Notes: a model not told the origin generated them from the sequence alone. Numbered from the stretch's first letter, positions 33,037 to 42,335 are shown. The stretch is 64,000 nucleotides of DNA from Acidobacteriota bacterium (GCA_016700175.1 CP065003.1:3916001-3980000); one strand, 5' to 3'. Translations and numbers: made by a program.

Positions 33037-34425
33037 ATGCCGGTACCCGATGTCAGAGAGCTTCGGCTCGGCGATATGGTTTTCAACCGCCGCGGTTCGG
33101 CGGTCCGCCAGTTGATCCACGCGTTCGTAGGCCTTTCACTCCGCCTCTTTTTCAGAAGGATCGAGACCCTTAACGCGTCGGTTGTGCCCTACAAGGGCCC
33201 TCTGATCTTCGTGATGAACCATCCGAACGGTCTGATAGATCCGTCGCTGGTATTCGTCGCGCTTCCCCGAAAGGTGTCCTTCCTGGCGAAGTCCACGCTA
33301 TTCAAGATCCCCGTTCTTGCGAAAATGCTGAGGGTCGTGGAGGCGCTTCCCGTCTTTCGAAGGATCGATGACGCCGATGTCGGGCAGAACGTGAAGACGT
33401 TCGACGCGTCGCATTCGCTTCTGAAGCGAGGAGGTGCGATCGCCCTTTTTCCCGAAGGGGTCTCGCACAATTCCCCGAAGCTGCTGCCGATAAAGACCGG
33501 CGCGGCGCGGATCGCGCTCGGGGCGATCTCCGGATTCGAGGCGTCAGAAGAGATCCATCTGAAGATCATTCCTGTCGGGCTGTATTACACGAGCAAGACG
33601 AGGTTCCGCAGCGAGGCGCTGATCTATTTTGGCGCGCCTATGGACATCGAACCGGTCGAGCTTGAAGAAGACGGCGGGCCTCCCAGAACTGAAGTCAGGG
33701 AACTGACCGAGCGGATCGAAGGCGCGCTTCGCGAGGTGACGGTCAATGCTGAAACCGGTGCGGAGATCGATTCGGCGAACGAGGCTGCAAACCTGTTCCT
33801 ATCTGTAACAGAGACCCTGGACCTCGAAGAATCGCTTGCGGCGAGATTTGAATTCGTCCGAAAGTTCCTTGACAGCAGCTACGACGAGAGTCCTGAAACC
33901 CTCGAAACAAGAGAGATCACGGGAATGATCTCCGGCTACAAGAAGAAACTGCGGGTTCTGGGCCTGGAACCGGAGAACCTGTCACTATCGAAGCATCCGT
34001 TCTGGTACGTCTTTCAGCATTTCATCTTCAGGGTCGCGGTGCTGACTCTTGTCTTGCCTCTCTCGGCTGCGGGATTCGTCCTTCACTTGCCCGCGTACCA
34101 GATAGGAAGGGTCCTCGGCGAGCGTTATTCGAAGCACGGGGCGGACGATATCGTTTCTACGGTGAAGATCGGTGCGGGAATAATTCTGATGCCGTTGACG
34201 TGGATCGTCACGGGGCTGGTGGTCGGATGGCTGTTCGGCTGGCGGTTCGGGATTCCCGCCGTGCCTGTTGCGGCGATCTGCGGATATGCAGCGATGAAGT
34301 CGCTCGAATCTCTGACGGACCTCAGGGGGTGGTTTCGGGCGGTGGTTCTCTTTTTCCGCCGCCGCGATCTGTTCATCGAGCTTCTGATCGAACGCAGGGA
34401 CCTGCACCGAAAGCTCAGCCGGTAA
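33037..34425 (+). CDS. PlsC-type glycerolipid acyltransferase
   Basis: 462 residues. The acyltransferase domain (about 25-220) has motif I NHPNGLID (His and Asp spaced by four residues), motif III LFPEGVSHN, and KVSFLAKSTLF between them. Such enzymes acylate glycerol-3-phosphate or lysophosphatidate. The C-terminal part has a helical region and two to three membrane segments (about 328-350, 377-400 and 402-420), longer than classical PlsC. It starts 40 bp after recR and may be cotranscribed. Its last 11 bp overlap the end of the convergent NUDIX gene. Confidence 0.88.
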   Translation: MPVPDVRELRLGDMVFNRRGSAVRQLIHAFVGLSLRLFFRRIETLNASVVPYKGPLIFVMNHPNGLIDPSLVFVALPRKVSFLAKSTLFKIPVLAKMLRVVEALPVFRRIDDADVGQNVKTFDASHSLLKRGGAIALFPEGVSHNSPKLLPIKTGAARIALGAISGFEASEEIHLKIIPVGLYYTSKTRFRSEALIYFGAPMDIEPVELEEDGGPPRTEVRELTERIEGALREVTVNAETGAEIDSANEAANLFLSVTETLDLEESLAARFEFVRKFLDSSYDESPETLETREITGMISGYKKKLRVLGLEPENLSLSKHPFWYVFQHFIFRVAVLTLVLPLSAAGFVLHLPAYQIGRVLGERYSKHGADDIVSTVKIGAGIILMPLTWIVTGLVVGWLFGWRFGIPAVPVAAICGYAAMKSLESLTDLRGWFRAVVLFFRRRDLFIELLIERRDLHRKLSR

Positions 34426-34891
34426 CTTCGTCTCCTGAGCCGATACGCTCAAGTTCCCGGATAATCATCTCGCGCTGGTGATCGTACATATCCGACGGAA
34501 GGTCTTCCGCTTTGAACCATCGAGCGGCCCTGATCTCTCGGCCGCCAAGGACCGGCTCTCCGTCTCCTTTCGCACGGAACAGTATCTCGACGTGACGCCT
34601 GATCGTTCGAACCTCCAGAAGCGATACATCGCTGATCTCCAGCCCGGTCTCTTCCTTCAATTCCCTCCTGACCGCCGCTTCCGGGGACTCTCCCGGATCG
34701 ATGAACCCTCCGGGCAACCCCCAGCTCGAACCAGGCCGAAGGAAATGGTCCAGCACGAGCACTTCCCCCGCCGGATTGACGACCAGCGCAACGACCGAAA
34801 CAGTGAACTTGTCCTGCACGGTGCGGATCGCAAAAAGCCTCGCCCTGTAAGGCAGAACCTTCCAGATCATACGCGCGATCGCTAACAACAT
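34415..34891 (-). CDS. NUDIX hydrolase
   Basis: 158 residues with a complete Nudix box, GGFIDPGESPEAAVRRELKE followed by ETGLEI (GX5EX7REUXEEXGU), about residues 55-77. It is preceded by LVVNPAGEVLVLDHF. Members hydrolyse nucleoside diphosphate derivatives such as oxidised nucleotides or ADP-ribose. The N-terminal MLLAIARMIWKVLPYRARLF is hydrophobic and basic and may associate with membrane. The gene ends tail-to-tail with an 11-bp overlap (34415-34425) with the PlsC gene. Its substrate is not predictable. Confidence 0.92.
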   Translation of the reverse strand: MLLAIARMIWKVLPYRARLFAIRTVQDKFTVSVVALVVNPAGEVLVLDHFLRPGSSWGLPGGFIDPGESPEAAVRRELKEETGLEISDVSLLEVRTIRRHVEILFRAKGDGEPVLGGREIRAARWFKAEDLPSDMYDHQREMIIRELERIGSGDEVTG

Positions 34892-35027
34892 ATCGGGCAG
34901 GAAAAACTCACTCCGGAAGGGTCCGCAATTCGGAACAACAACAGTGTTAAACGTTTATATACACTAGCGGGCGAACCTCCACTGCCCGCAGCCCAGCAAG
35001 CATATCTCTTTCATTCCGGAGTTTACA

Positions 35028-37025
35028 ATGTTCATCAGCCTAAGGTCCCTTCTGCGCACTGCCTCCCTTGTTGCTCTCTCGATCGTCTTCGTCCTTCCTG
35101 CTTTCGCTCAGAAGGGACGGATCGAGGCCGACCTCGAGCGCTCCTTTCGTGATTTCACTCTCGCGAGACTCGCGGGAGACAGCCTGAGCCAGGACGGAAG
35201 CGTGAAAATCGAAAGCCCGGACCGTACTCTCGATCTGGTGCTTTTCCCGCGCGATCTCCGTTCGCGGCGTTTCAGGGCGTTGAACACGGGGCCGGAAGGC
35301 ACGACGAGAATCGACCGCGCGCCTTCGGACACATATATGGGCTCGGTCCGGGACGAAAAGGACTCGCAGGTGAGACTCACCGTCAAGGACGGCTCCGCCG
35401 AAGGCTACGTATTTTCTCGAGGCGTTCGGTATCTTGTCGAGCCCGCGTCAAGGTATTCGGAAAAAGCGGGAGCGAGCGATCTCGTTATCTACTTGCCGGG
35501 AGATCATCTTGACGACAACGGGTTTTCCTGTTTGAGCGAGTTTGAAGAAAGGCTCGGAAAAGGCAAGGAGTTGGCCCTCGGCTCCCCGAGAAGCCTTCTC
35601 GACGGCCCCGGAGTGATCGAGCTGGCGACCGATGCCGACTTCGAGTTCGTGAACGAGCTTGGCGGCCCGGCACAGGCGAACCAGGAGATCCTGGGGATCC
35701 TGAACATGGTCGAGGGAACGTTTCAGCAGCAAATGAACCTCTCGATCTCGGTGGTGTTCCAGCACACATGGACGACCGCCGACGGATACAACGGAGCGAG
35801 CGGAACACTCCTGCTGAATTCCTTCAAGGCTTACTGGAACACGAACTTCCCACACGCCGAGTTTCCAAGGGACGCCGCTCACCTGTTCTCCGCCAAGCCC
35901 GCGGTACTTTCGATGGGCGTGGCTTTCCTGGGTACGGTTTGCAGCAGCCCGCTCTCCGCGTACGGATTCAGCGGCCGGATCTCCTGGGCTCCCGGAAAAT
36001 ACCTCATACCCGCGCACGAGATCGGACACAACCTGAACGCCACCCACGCAGATACGCCTCAAGGCTGCGGAAACACGTTGATGAACCCCGTGCTTTCGGG
36101 ATCGACGCCGATGACGTTCTGTGAGTTCTCGCGCACTGAGATGGGGAACTTCGTCAGTCTGAACGGCGACTGCCTTGCGCCTCCCGCGGGCGATTCCGCC
36201 GCCGACTACGACTTCGACGGGGACGCGAAATCCGACATCGCGGTTTGGAGACCCGGCAACGGCGTCTGGTATGTGTTCAGGAGCGGCAACGGCAGTCTCG
36301 GCACGATCCCGTTCGGTCAGAACGGCGACCGGCCGATCGCTTCAGACTACGACGGCGACGGAATGACCGACCCCGCCGTCTACCGGAACGGCACGTGGTT
36401 CACCTATCGAAGCTCCGACGGGACATTCTCCGGATTCCAGTTCGGCGTTTCCACCGACATTCCGGTCCCCGCCGATTTTGACGGTGACGGAAAAACGGAC
36501 GCGGCAGTGTTCAGGCCGAGCTCCGGTGTCTGGTACATCTATCACAGCGCGGACGGGTCGGTGCGCGCGACGCAGTTCGGCGTAAACGGCGACATACCGC
36601 TCCCCGGAGACTACAACGGCGACGGCAAGGCTGATCTGAACGTATGGAGGACCTCCAGCGGAACCTGGTACTTGCTTACAAGCGAAGGCGGATTCTCTGC
36701 GCGCCAGTTCGGCCAGGCCGGTGACAAGCCTGTGCGCGGCGACTTCGACGGTGACGGAAAGGCCGACGTGGCAGTTTACAGGCCGACCACAGGAACCTGG
36801 TTCGTGCTCCGAAGCACCGACGGCGGCTTCTTCGCGGCTGGATTCGGGGTCCTCACGGACATTCCGACGCCAGGAGATTTCGACGGCGACGGAGTGACCG
36901 ACATCGCTGTGTTCAGGCCTTCGAACGGGGTCTGGTTCCGAAGGAAGAGCCAGAACGGATCGGTCGACGCGATCAGCTTCGGGATATCGAGCGATATCCC
37001 GGCTCCGGGCGCGTATCTTCCGTAG
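35028..37025 (+). CDS. Secreted reprolysin-like metallopeptidase with VCBS/FG-GAP repeats
   Basis: 665 residues with a signal peptide (cleavage near residue 27, AFAQ). A propeptide-like domain is followed by a zinc protease domain: HEIGHNLNATH matches HEXXHXXGXXH of M12/reprolysins (about residue 330), with a GCGNTLMNPVLSG Met-turn after it. The C-terminal half has about six repeats built on DFDGDGKTDAAVFRPSSGVW, each with a DXDGDG calcium loop, forming a beta-propeller. It probably acts outside the cell on proteins. It is monocistronic, with a terminator at 37043-37082. Confidence 0.93.
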   Translation: MFISLRSLLRTASLVALSIVFVLPAFAQKGRIEADLERSFRDFTLARLAGDSLSQDGSVKIESPDRTLDLVLFPRDLRSRRFRALNTGPEGTTRIDRAPSDTYMGSVRDEKDSQVRLTVKDGSAEGYVFSRGVRYLVEPASRYSEKAGASDLVIYLPGDHLDDNGFSCLSEFEERLGKGKELALGSPRSLLDGPGVIELATDADFEFVNELGGPAQANQEILGILNMVEGTFQQQMNLSISVVFQHTWTTADGYNGASGTLLLNSFKAYWNTNFPHAEFPRDAAHLFSAKPAVLSMGVAFLGTVCSSPLSAYGFSGRISWAPGKYLIPAHEIGHNLNATHADTPQGCGNTLMNPVLSGSTPMTFCEFSRTEMGNFVSLNGDCLAPPAGDSAADYDFDGDAKSDIAVWRPGNGVWYVFRSGNGSLGTIPFGQNGDRPIASDYDGDGMTDPAVYRNGTWFTYRSSDGTFSGFQFGVSTDIPVPADFDGDGKTDAAVFRPSSGVWYIYHSADGSVRATQFGVNGDIPLPGDYNGDGKADLNVWRTSSGTWYLLTSEGGFSARQFGQAGDKPVRGDFDGDGKADVAVYRPTTGTWFVLRSTDGGFFAAGFGVLTDIPTPGDFDGDGVTDIAVFRPSNGVWFRRKSQNGSVDAISFGISSDIPAPGAYLP

Positions 37026-37042
37026 ATTCCATTCGATCGAAC

Positions 37043-37082
37043 CATAGAAAGGCCGTCCTTTGTTGGCGGCCTTTCTTCTATG
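37043..37082 (+). terminator. Rho-independent terminator after the VCBS protease gene
   Basis: CATAGAAAGGCCG and CGGCCTTTCT(TC)TATG form a long stem around TCCTTTGTTGG. The T-rich right arm follows the GC core. It lies 18 bp after the stop. Confidence 0.85.
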
Positions 37083-37153
37083 CATACGTAAATTTGGACA
37101 TTGAGAAGCTTGTCCAGGCACAGACCGAAAGAAGGCACGAGATCAGGCCTCCC

Positions 37154-37273
37154 TTCCCGGTGCCCACGGTAGCCCTCCCTGACGGTCGGGCTTCTGACAC
37201 GGCTCACCGCTCACCGATTGCTGCTCACCGCTCACTGCTCACTGCTCACTGCTCACTGCTCACCGCTCACGAC
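37154..37273. repeat. Dispersed block plus GCTCACT/GCTCACC heptamers
   Basis: An inverted copy of the dispersed end block (CGGTAGCCCTCCCTGACGGT, 37167-37200) is joined to about ten GCTCACC/GCTCACT heptamers (37203-37270). No left arm is present. It ends 24 bp before the next gene. Confidence 0.8.
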
Positions 37274-37296
37274 ACGGCTCTGCTACCATCTCTTCT

Positions 37297-37698
37297 ATGA
37301 CCCAACTTGGTCCCGAGGACGAAGGCCGGATACTGACCTGGAACGAGGTATCCGAAACGCACAAGACCCGTAACGGGATCTTTCAGCGGAACGGGGAGCT
37401 CGTATCGCTTCTGACCGACTTCGGGAAACTCACACCGTATTATCCCGACTTCGAAGGCGATTCACCCGACACGATCTTTTATACGGGGTCAGGAAGAAGA
37501 GGCGATCAGAAGAAGGACATCCGGAACCGGGCGCTTATCGCGGCGGTTCATTCAGGTGTCTCGGTGCCGCTCTTCTGCAAGCTCGGTGTGAACCGATGGG
37601 AATTCAAAGGCTTCTGGCGGGTCGTTGATTCGGAATACGTGTTCGAGGAGAAGCGCGAGCGGATGGTGTGGAGGTTCGTGCTTCGAAAAGTTGGCTGA
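37297..37698 (+). CDS. Small SRA/YDG-like (PUA-fold) protein
   Basis: 133 residues. The segment TIFYTGSGRRGDQKKDIRNR followed by ALIAAVHSGVSVPLF resembles the core of SRA/YDG domains (Y-x-G-x-G, GDQ, N-x-A-L), which recognise modified bases in McrBC/ScoMcrA-type restriction proteins and UHRF1. Here the domain stands alone, without a nuclease or ATPase partner nearby. A role as a modified-DNA reader is an inference from these motifs only. The stop TGA (37696-37698) lies in the first unit of the following nonamer arm. Confidence 0.6.
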   Translation: MTQLGPEDEGRILTWNEVSETHKTRNGIFQRNGELVSLLTDFGKLTPYYPDFEGDSPDTIFYTGSGRRGDQKKDIRNRALIAAVHSGVSVPLFCKLGVNRWEFKGFWRVVDSEYVFEEKRERMVWRFVLRKVG

Positions 37699-38130
37699 GT
37701 TCTGTGAGTTGGCCGAGTTGGCTGAGTTCTGTGAGTTGGCCGAGTTCGTCAATCGAGTGAAGCGGCTGCCGCGAGCCCATCCCAGTCGCGTCCTTGGCGA
37801 TCTTCGCGATTCGAATTCCCGTTCGATTCCGCGCGTTCGCGCGGCGCAAACTGAAGTTCGCGTTACCTCGTCGGGCTAGGGGCGGCACGCCTCCGGCGTG
37901 CGGGCCATCGATCTGACAGTCCCCGGGGCTGCGCCTTCGGCTTGCCCCGGGCTAACTTCCGTCGCCCCTTCGGGGCGAAAGAAAAACACATCGTTCACAC
38001 CGCCAAACTCGTTCAGCTCAGCAAACTCGGCAAACTCGGCAAACTCAGTCAACTCGGCAAACTCAGTCAACTCGGCAAACTCAGTCAACTCGGCCAACTC
38101 AGCAAACTCGAAAAACTCAGTCAACTCTCC
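37688..38130. repeat. Nonamer inverted-arm element with hairpin blocks in the centre
   Basis: Between convergent genes. The left arm (37688-37750) has 9-bp units GTTGGCTGA/GTTCTGTGA/GTTGGCCGA in a repeating order. The right arm (about 38010-38128) has inverted CAAACTCGG/CAACTCAGT-type units. The 255-bp centre contains a CCCCGGGG...CCCCGGG hairpin and a CGCCCCttCGGGGCG hairpin (37920-37980). Both flanking genes end on a TGA in an arm. The frames through the arms (repeating AELTEF/NSVNSA) are not genes. Confidence 0.88.
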
Positions 38131-38996
38131 TTCTCCCCGAGCGCGACCGCCCTCTGATAGGCCGCGAAGACCGCTTTCGATAGAACAGTTCGAAGGCCGC
38201 CTTTTTCCATCTGGTATATTGCGTCGGCGCTCGTCCCGCCGGGCGAGGTGACCATGTTCCTCAGTTCAGCCGGATGCTTGTCGGATTCCATCGCGAAAAG
38301 CACGGCGCCCAGCATCGTTTCCTGAACCAGGTCCTTTGAAACATCTCTCGAAAACCCGAGGTGGACTCCGGCGTCGGTCAGTGCTTCCATTACAAGGAAA
38401 ATGTACGTCGGTCCGGTGGCGCTTAACGAAGTCGCCATGTCGATCATATGTTCGTTCTCGACGTACATCTCCCGCCCGAGCGCCGACAGGATCGCGCTGA
38501 CCGTCTCGCGTCCGTCATCCTCAACGTCCGCAGTGCAGGTCCAGGCGGTAATGCCGTGACCGATCTGAGCCGGCGTGTTCGGCATCGTGCGAACGATGTT
38601 TGAAGTCCCCAATATTCTGGAGATCGTCTCGATCCGGCAGCCGGCGACGATCGAAAGCACGAGATCACTTTCCCGGATCCCTTCCGCAATGCCCTTCATC
38701 ACCCCCGCCGCCCTCTGAGGCTTGACGCACAGGACCACCACGCGTGATGCACTTTCACCGGCGGCGCTCACGGCCTCGAGATTGTCCTCGAAGATCCTTA
38801 TGCCGTAACGGTTTGAAAGCTCGTCGCGCCTGGCCTTCCTGGGATGGCTCGCGAATATGCGTTGGGCCGGGACGAGCTCTTTTGCGAGCAGCCCCGCGAT
38901 CATCGACTCGGCCATTACGCCGCAGCCTATGAACACGAGGTCAGAGTTCTCAAGGCGCCGGCGGGCCGCTTTTATTGTTTCGTGATTATTTGTCAT
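38121..38996 (-). CDS. proC: Pyrroline-5-carboxylate reductase
   Basis: Start at ATG 38996 (MTNNHETIKAARRRLE), giving 291 residues; the frame runs further upstream but that part overlaps tyrS. NAD(P) motif FIGCGVMAESMIAGL (about 22-36), the VLCVKPQ strand, NIVRTMPNTPAQIG, and the C-terminal P5CR dimer domain (ATSLSATGPTYIFLVMEAL, then SPGGTSADAI). It catalyses the last step of proline synthesis. The stop TGA lies in the nonamer arm, which contributes the last residues (GEKES). It diverges from tyrS across only 30 bp. Confidence 0.93.
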   Translation of the reverse strand: MTNNHETIKAARRRLENSDLVFIGCGVMAESMIAGLLAKELVPAQRIFASHPRKARRDELSNRYGIRIFEDNLEAVSAAGESASRVVVLCVKPQRAAGVMKGIAEGIRESDLVLSIVAGCRIETISRILGTSNIVRTMPNTPAQIGHGITAWTCTADVEDDGRETVSAILSALGREMYVENEHMIDMATSLSATGPTYIFLVMEALTDAGVHLGFSRDVSKDLVQETMLGAVLFAMESDKHPAELRNMVTSPGGTSADAIYQMEKGGLRTVLSKAVFAAYQRAVALGEKES

Positions 38997-39026
38997 ACTA
39001 ATGCGCGTCGCTTCGGCGGAAACCCT

Positions 39027-40238
39027 ATGAACATTGACGAACAGCTGGAATTTCTGAAGAAGGGAACGGTTGATTTTATCCGCGAGGAAGACCTCAAGGC
39101 AAAGCTTCTCGAAAGCGAAAAGACCGGCCGGCCGCTGAGGGTGAAACTCGGCGCCGATCCCACCGCGCCCGATATCCATCTCGGCCATACTGTCGTGATC
39201 CGCAAGCTCAAAGCGTTTCAGGACCTGGGCCACACCGCTATTTTCCTCATCGGCTCGTTCACCGGAATGATCGGAGATCCTTCCGGCAAGTCCGCCACGC
39301 GGCCTCCCTTGACCGCCGAAGAGGTCGCGGCGAACGCCGAAACTTACAAGAAACAGATCTTCAAGCTGCTCGACCCCGAAAAGACCGAGATAAGGTTCAA
39401 TTCCGAATGGATGGGCGGATTTGGAGCCGACGATTTCGTGCGGCTCTGTTCGCACGTCACCGTCAAACAGATCCTCGAACGGGACGATTTCGACAGGCGT
39501 CTCGCCGAAGAAAAGCCGATCGCGCTTCACGAACTGCTTTATCCGCTCGTCCAGGGATACGATTCGGTCGCTCTCGAAGCCGACGTCGAGCTCGGGGGCA
39601 CAGACCAGAAGTTCAACCTGCTCGTCGGGCGGAGCCTTCAGCGCGAGTACTCGCAAGAGCCGCAGGTGGTGGTCACAACGCCTCTTCTCGAAGGGACCGA
39701 CGGCGTCGAGAAGATGTCGAAGAGCCTCGGGAACTACATAGGGATCGACGAACCGCCGGACGAGATCTTCGGCAAGGTCATGTCGATCTCGGACGAACTG
39801 ATGTGGAAGTACTACGAGCTTCTGACCGACATCGCTCCGGGCGATCTTGAGAAGCTCAAATCAAGCTGCGAAAGCGGCGGAAAGAACCCGCGCGACGCAA
39901 AGATAAGTCTTGCGAAGTCTATCATCTCCGATTACTACCCTCGGAGCGATGCCGACGCGGCGGAACAGAACTTCATCAGCCAGTTCTCGGAAGGGAACAT
40001 CCCCGACGAGATCGAGGAAGCCTCGTTCGCCAGCGGAGAACGCAAGATCGCCGATTTTCTGGTCGAAGCAGGACTGGTCGGATCGAAGGGCGAGGCGAAG
40101 CGGCTGATCAAACAGGGCGGAGTGAAGATCGACGGCGAAAAGGTCGAGGATGCTGCCGTAGATGTGTCGATCACCTCGGGAACGGACCTCGTGTTGCAAG
40201 TCGGAAAGCGCAGTTTTCTGCGCGTTACGGGCGCCTGA
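39027..40238 (+). CDS. tyrS: Tyrosyl-tRNA synthetase
   Basis: Start at ATG 39027 (MNIDEQLEFLKKGTVDFI), 403 residues. HLGH (HIGH motif) appears in DPTAPDIHLGHTVVIRKL, KMSKS in DGVEKMSKSLGNYIGI, and a C-terminal S4 domain (KIADFLVEAGLVGSKGEAKR, then LIKQGGVKIDG) binds tRNA. This is the TyrRS subclass with KMSKS, as in TyrZ-like enzymes. The upstream intergenic region is 30 bp, so the promoter must overlap the start of proC. The open frame reaching back to 38844 is not part of the gene. Confidence 0.95.
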   Translation: MNIDEQLEFLKKGTVDFIREEDLKAKLLESEKTGRPLRVKLGADPTAPDIHLGHTVVIRKLKAFQDLGHTAIFLIGSFTGMIGDPSGKSATRPPLTAEEVAANAETYKKQIFKLLDPEKTEIRFNSEWMGGFGADDFVRLCSHVTVKQILERDDFDRRLAEEKPIALHELLYPLVQGYDSVALEADVELGGTDQKFNLLVGRSLQREYSQEPQVVVTTPLLEGTDGVEKMSKSLGNYIGIDEPPDEIFGKVMSISDELMWKYYELLTDIAPGDLEKLKSSCESGGKNPRDAKISLAKSIISDYYPRSDADAAEQNFISQFSEGNIPDEIEEASFASGERKIADFLVEAGLVGSKGEAKRLIKQGGVKIDGEKVEDAAVDVSITSGTDLVLQVGKRSFLRVTGA

Positions 40239-40265
40239 CCGCCCCCTGATCCTGGATCTCAAGAA

Positions 40266-41111
40266 GTGTCGCACCTGATAGAAACCGAAGAATCACTTAT
40301 CATCGAGACGCCCGAGCGCGTTCCGCTATCGTTCGCCCTTGCGTCGATCGGGAACCGTTTCCTCGCGGTCACGATCGACCACACCATTCAGTTCTTCGCG
40401 ATATTCACGATCGGCTACGCGATCTACGCTCTGACAGGCGTTGGAAGGGCAGTCTATACGATCGGCGAAGTGCCGTCGGACGTTCCGAAATGGGGAGTCG
40501 CGATCCTGGTCATCCTGCTTTCCCTGGTCTTTTCCGGATATTTCATTTTCTTCGAGTGGTTCTGGTCGGGGCAGACGCCGGGCAAAAGGCTTATGAAACT
40601 CCGTGTGATACGAGACGACGGGCGTCCGATCACTCTTTGGGAATCGTTTGCCAGGAACCTCCTGAGGGTATTCGACGCGATCCCAGGATTCGTGATCCCG
40701 ATCTATTCCGTCGGTCTGATCGCGGTTTTCGTCAGCCGAAGGGACCAGAGAGTCGGCGACCTGTTCGCCGGAACGGTCGTCATCCGCGAAAGAAGTGACG
40801 AAGCGCCGACCTTCGAAGAGACATTCTCTTCCGGACGAATGGCCGATCCGGCTTTCAAGCGCGTGTTCGAGCCGCGTCCTTTCGAAGCCGACCTTAGCGT
40901 GATCGAAGCGAGCCAGATGGAGGTTGTCGAGATGTTCCTCCGCCGGAGATTCGACCTCTCGGAGCGCCAAAGGCTCTGGATGGCCTGGCGCGTCGCACTT
41001 CCGATCATGTTCAAGATCCGGCCCAGGTACCAAAAGGACAATTTCTCTTACGAGGCGTTTCTAGAGGAGCTCTTTCATCGATGGTCCGCGCGCTCCAGAT
41101 TCTTGGACTAA
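40266..41111 (+). CDS. RDD family membrane protein
   Basis: 281 residues, GTG start at 40266. The RDD domain (about 15-175) has an arginine near the start of the first helix (SIGNRFLAVTIDHTIQFFAI) and a central GQTPGKRLMKLRVIRDDGRP, and ends in SRRDQRVGDLFAGTVVIRER. Three to four membrane segments. A soluble C-terminal tail of about 100 residues follows. The family is linked to ion transport or membrane packaging in some bacteria, but its role is uncertain. It starts 28 bp after tyrS and is probably cotranscribed. Confidence 0.9.
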   Translation: MSHLIETEESLIIETPERVPLSFALASIGNRFLAVTIDHTIQFFAIFTIGYAIYALTGVGRAVYTIGEVPSDVPKWGVAILVILLSLVFSGYFIFFEWFWSGQTPGKRLMKLRVIRDDGRPITLWESFARNLLRVFDAIPGFVIPIYSVGLIAVFVSRRDQRVGDLFAGTVVIRERSDEAPTFEETFSSGRMADPAFKRVFEPRPFEADLSVIEASQMEVVEMFLRRRFDLSERQRLWMAWRVALPIMFKIRPRYQKDNFSYEAFLEELFHRWSARSRFLD

Positions 41112-41166
41112 GCAGATTCTCTTGCGTATACTCTGAACGAGTTTTCTTTACCCCTCTATTATTTCT

Positions 41167-42141
41167 GTGACAAAGAACATACTTGTAACCGGCGGAGCCG
41201 GATTCATAGGGTCGCACCTTGTCCGGCGCCTTCTCGGGGAAGGCTCGTGGCGCGTGTCGGTCGTCGATAATTTCTGCGACTTCTACTCTCCTGCCTGCAA
41301 GCGCGAGAACATCCGGGGCTTTGTCGACAACGAGCGGTTCGTTCTTCACGAGACCGACATCAGGGATGTTGGAAAGTTGAGGGAGATCTTTTCGGACGGG
41401 AAGTTCGACGCCGTCGTGCACCTGGCCGCGCGTGCCGGCGTGAGACCGTCGCTCGAGATACCCCACGAGTACGTAGAAACGAACGTCTGCGGGACGGTGA
41501 ACCTTCTGGAGCTTTCCAAGGATTTCGGGGTGCCGAAGTTCGTCTTCGGGTCCTCGTCGAGCGTTTACGGTTCGCGCAACACGGTGCCGTTCCGCGAAGA
41601 CGACGACATTTCAAAGCCCATCTCTCCGTACGCCGCCACCAAGGCAGCCGGGGAAGCTTTTTGCCACACTTACTCCCATCTTTACGGAACCAACGTGACT
41701 TCGCTCAGGTTTTTCACGGTTTACGGCGCCTGCCAAAGACCGGACCTTGCCATCCACAAGTTCGCCCGGCTGATCTCGGAAGAGAAGGCGATCCCGGTCT
41801 TCGGGGACGGAACGACGAGACGCGACTACACATACGTCGACGACATAATCCAGGGCGTCCGTGCGGCGATCGATTATTCGGACACGCAGTATGAAGTTTT
41901 TAACCTCGGGGAATCGGAGACGGTTGAGCTCCACGAACTGATCTCGCTTTTGGAAGCTAGCCTCGGGAAAAAGGCGCTGATCGACCGGAAGCCGATGCAA
42001 CCGGGAGATGTTCCGCAGACCTGCGCGGACATCACGAAGGCGCGCGAGATGCTCGGCTATGCTCCGAAAACGAAGATCGCTGAGGGGATACCGAAGTTTG
42101 TGGAGTGGTATCTCGGAAGTTTGGCGAGTTCGCAAAGTTGA
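41167..42141 (+). CDS. NAD-dependent sugar epimerase/dehydratase (UDP-glucuronate 4-epimerase-like)
   Basis: 324 residues. Rossmann motif NILVTGGAGFIGSHLV, DNFCDFY, catalytic Ser region FGSSSSVYG and YXXXK in SPYAATKAAGE. The C-terminal sequence VYGACQRPDLAIHKFARLI is typical of the UDP-glucuronate 4-epimerase branch. It acts on nucleotide sugars for surface polysaccharides; a UDP-sugar dehydrogenase lies at 47148-48485. The stop TGA (42139-42141) is the first TGA in the following nonamer arm. GTG start at 41167. Confidence 0.9.
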   Translation: MTKNILVTGGAGFIGSHLVRRLLGEGSWRVSVVDNFCDFYSPACKRENIRGFVDNERFVLHETDIRDVGKLREIFSDGKFDAVVHLAARAGVRPSLEIPHEYVETNVCGTVNLLELSKDFGVPKFVFGSSSSVYGSRNTVPFREDDDISKPISPYAATKAAGEAFCHTYSHLYGTNVTSLRFFTVYGACQRPDLAIHKFARLISEEKAIPVFGDGTTRRDYTYVDDIIQGVRAAIDYSDTQYEVFNLGESETVELHELISLLEASLGKKALIDRKPMQPGDVPQTCADITKAREMLGYAPKTKIAEGIPKFVEWYLGSLASSQS

Positions 42142-42335
42142 CCGAGTTTGCCGCGTTGGCTGAGTTGACCGAGTTGGCCAGTGCCAAACTCATTCAACTT
42201 AAGTAACCCTGCAAACTGAGCAAACCCAATCAACTCCACAAACTCAGTCAACTCAGCAAACCCAGCCAGCTAAGTTAACTCAGCAAACCCAGCCAACTGA
42301 GTTAACTCAGCCAACTCGCCAAACTTAGTAAAGCC
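42120..42335. repeat. Nonamer inverted-arm element (GAGTTGGCT type)
   Basis: Between convergent genes. The left arm (42120-42181) has GAGTTGACC/GCGTTGGCT/GAGTTGGCC units; the right arm (about 42215-42333) has inverted CAAACTCAGTCAACTCAGC-type units. The centre is about 35 bp. Same family as 37688-38130. Confidence 0.85.

Noticed and set aside
37876..38124. Open frames with AELTEF or NSVNSA repeats
   Set aside because: They are translations of the nonamer arms; no start signal and no domain.
38844..39026. Upstream extension of tyrS
   Set aside because: The open frame overlaps the N-terminal part of proC on the other strand; family homology starts at 39027.
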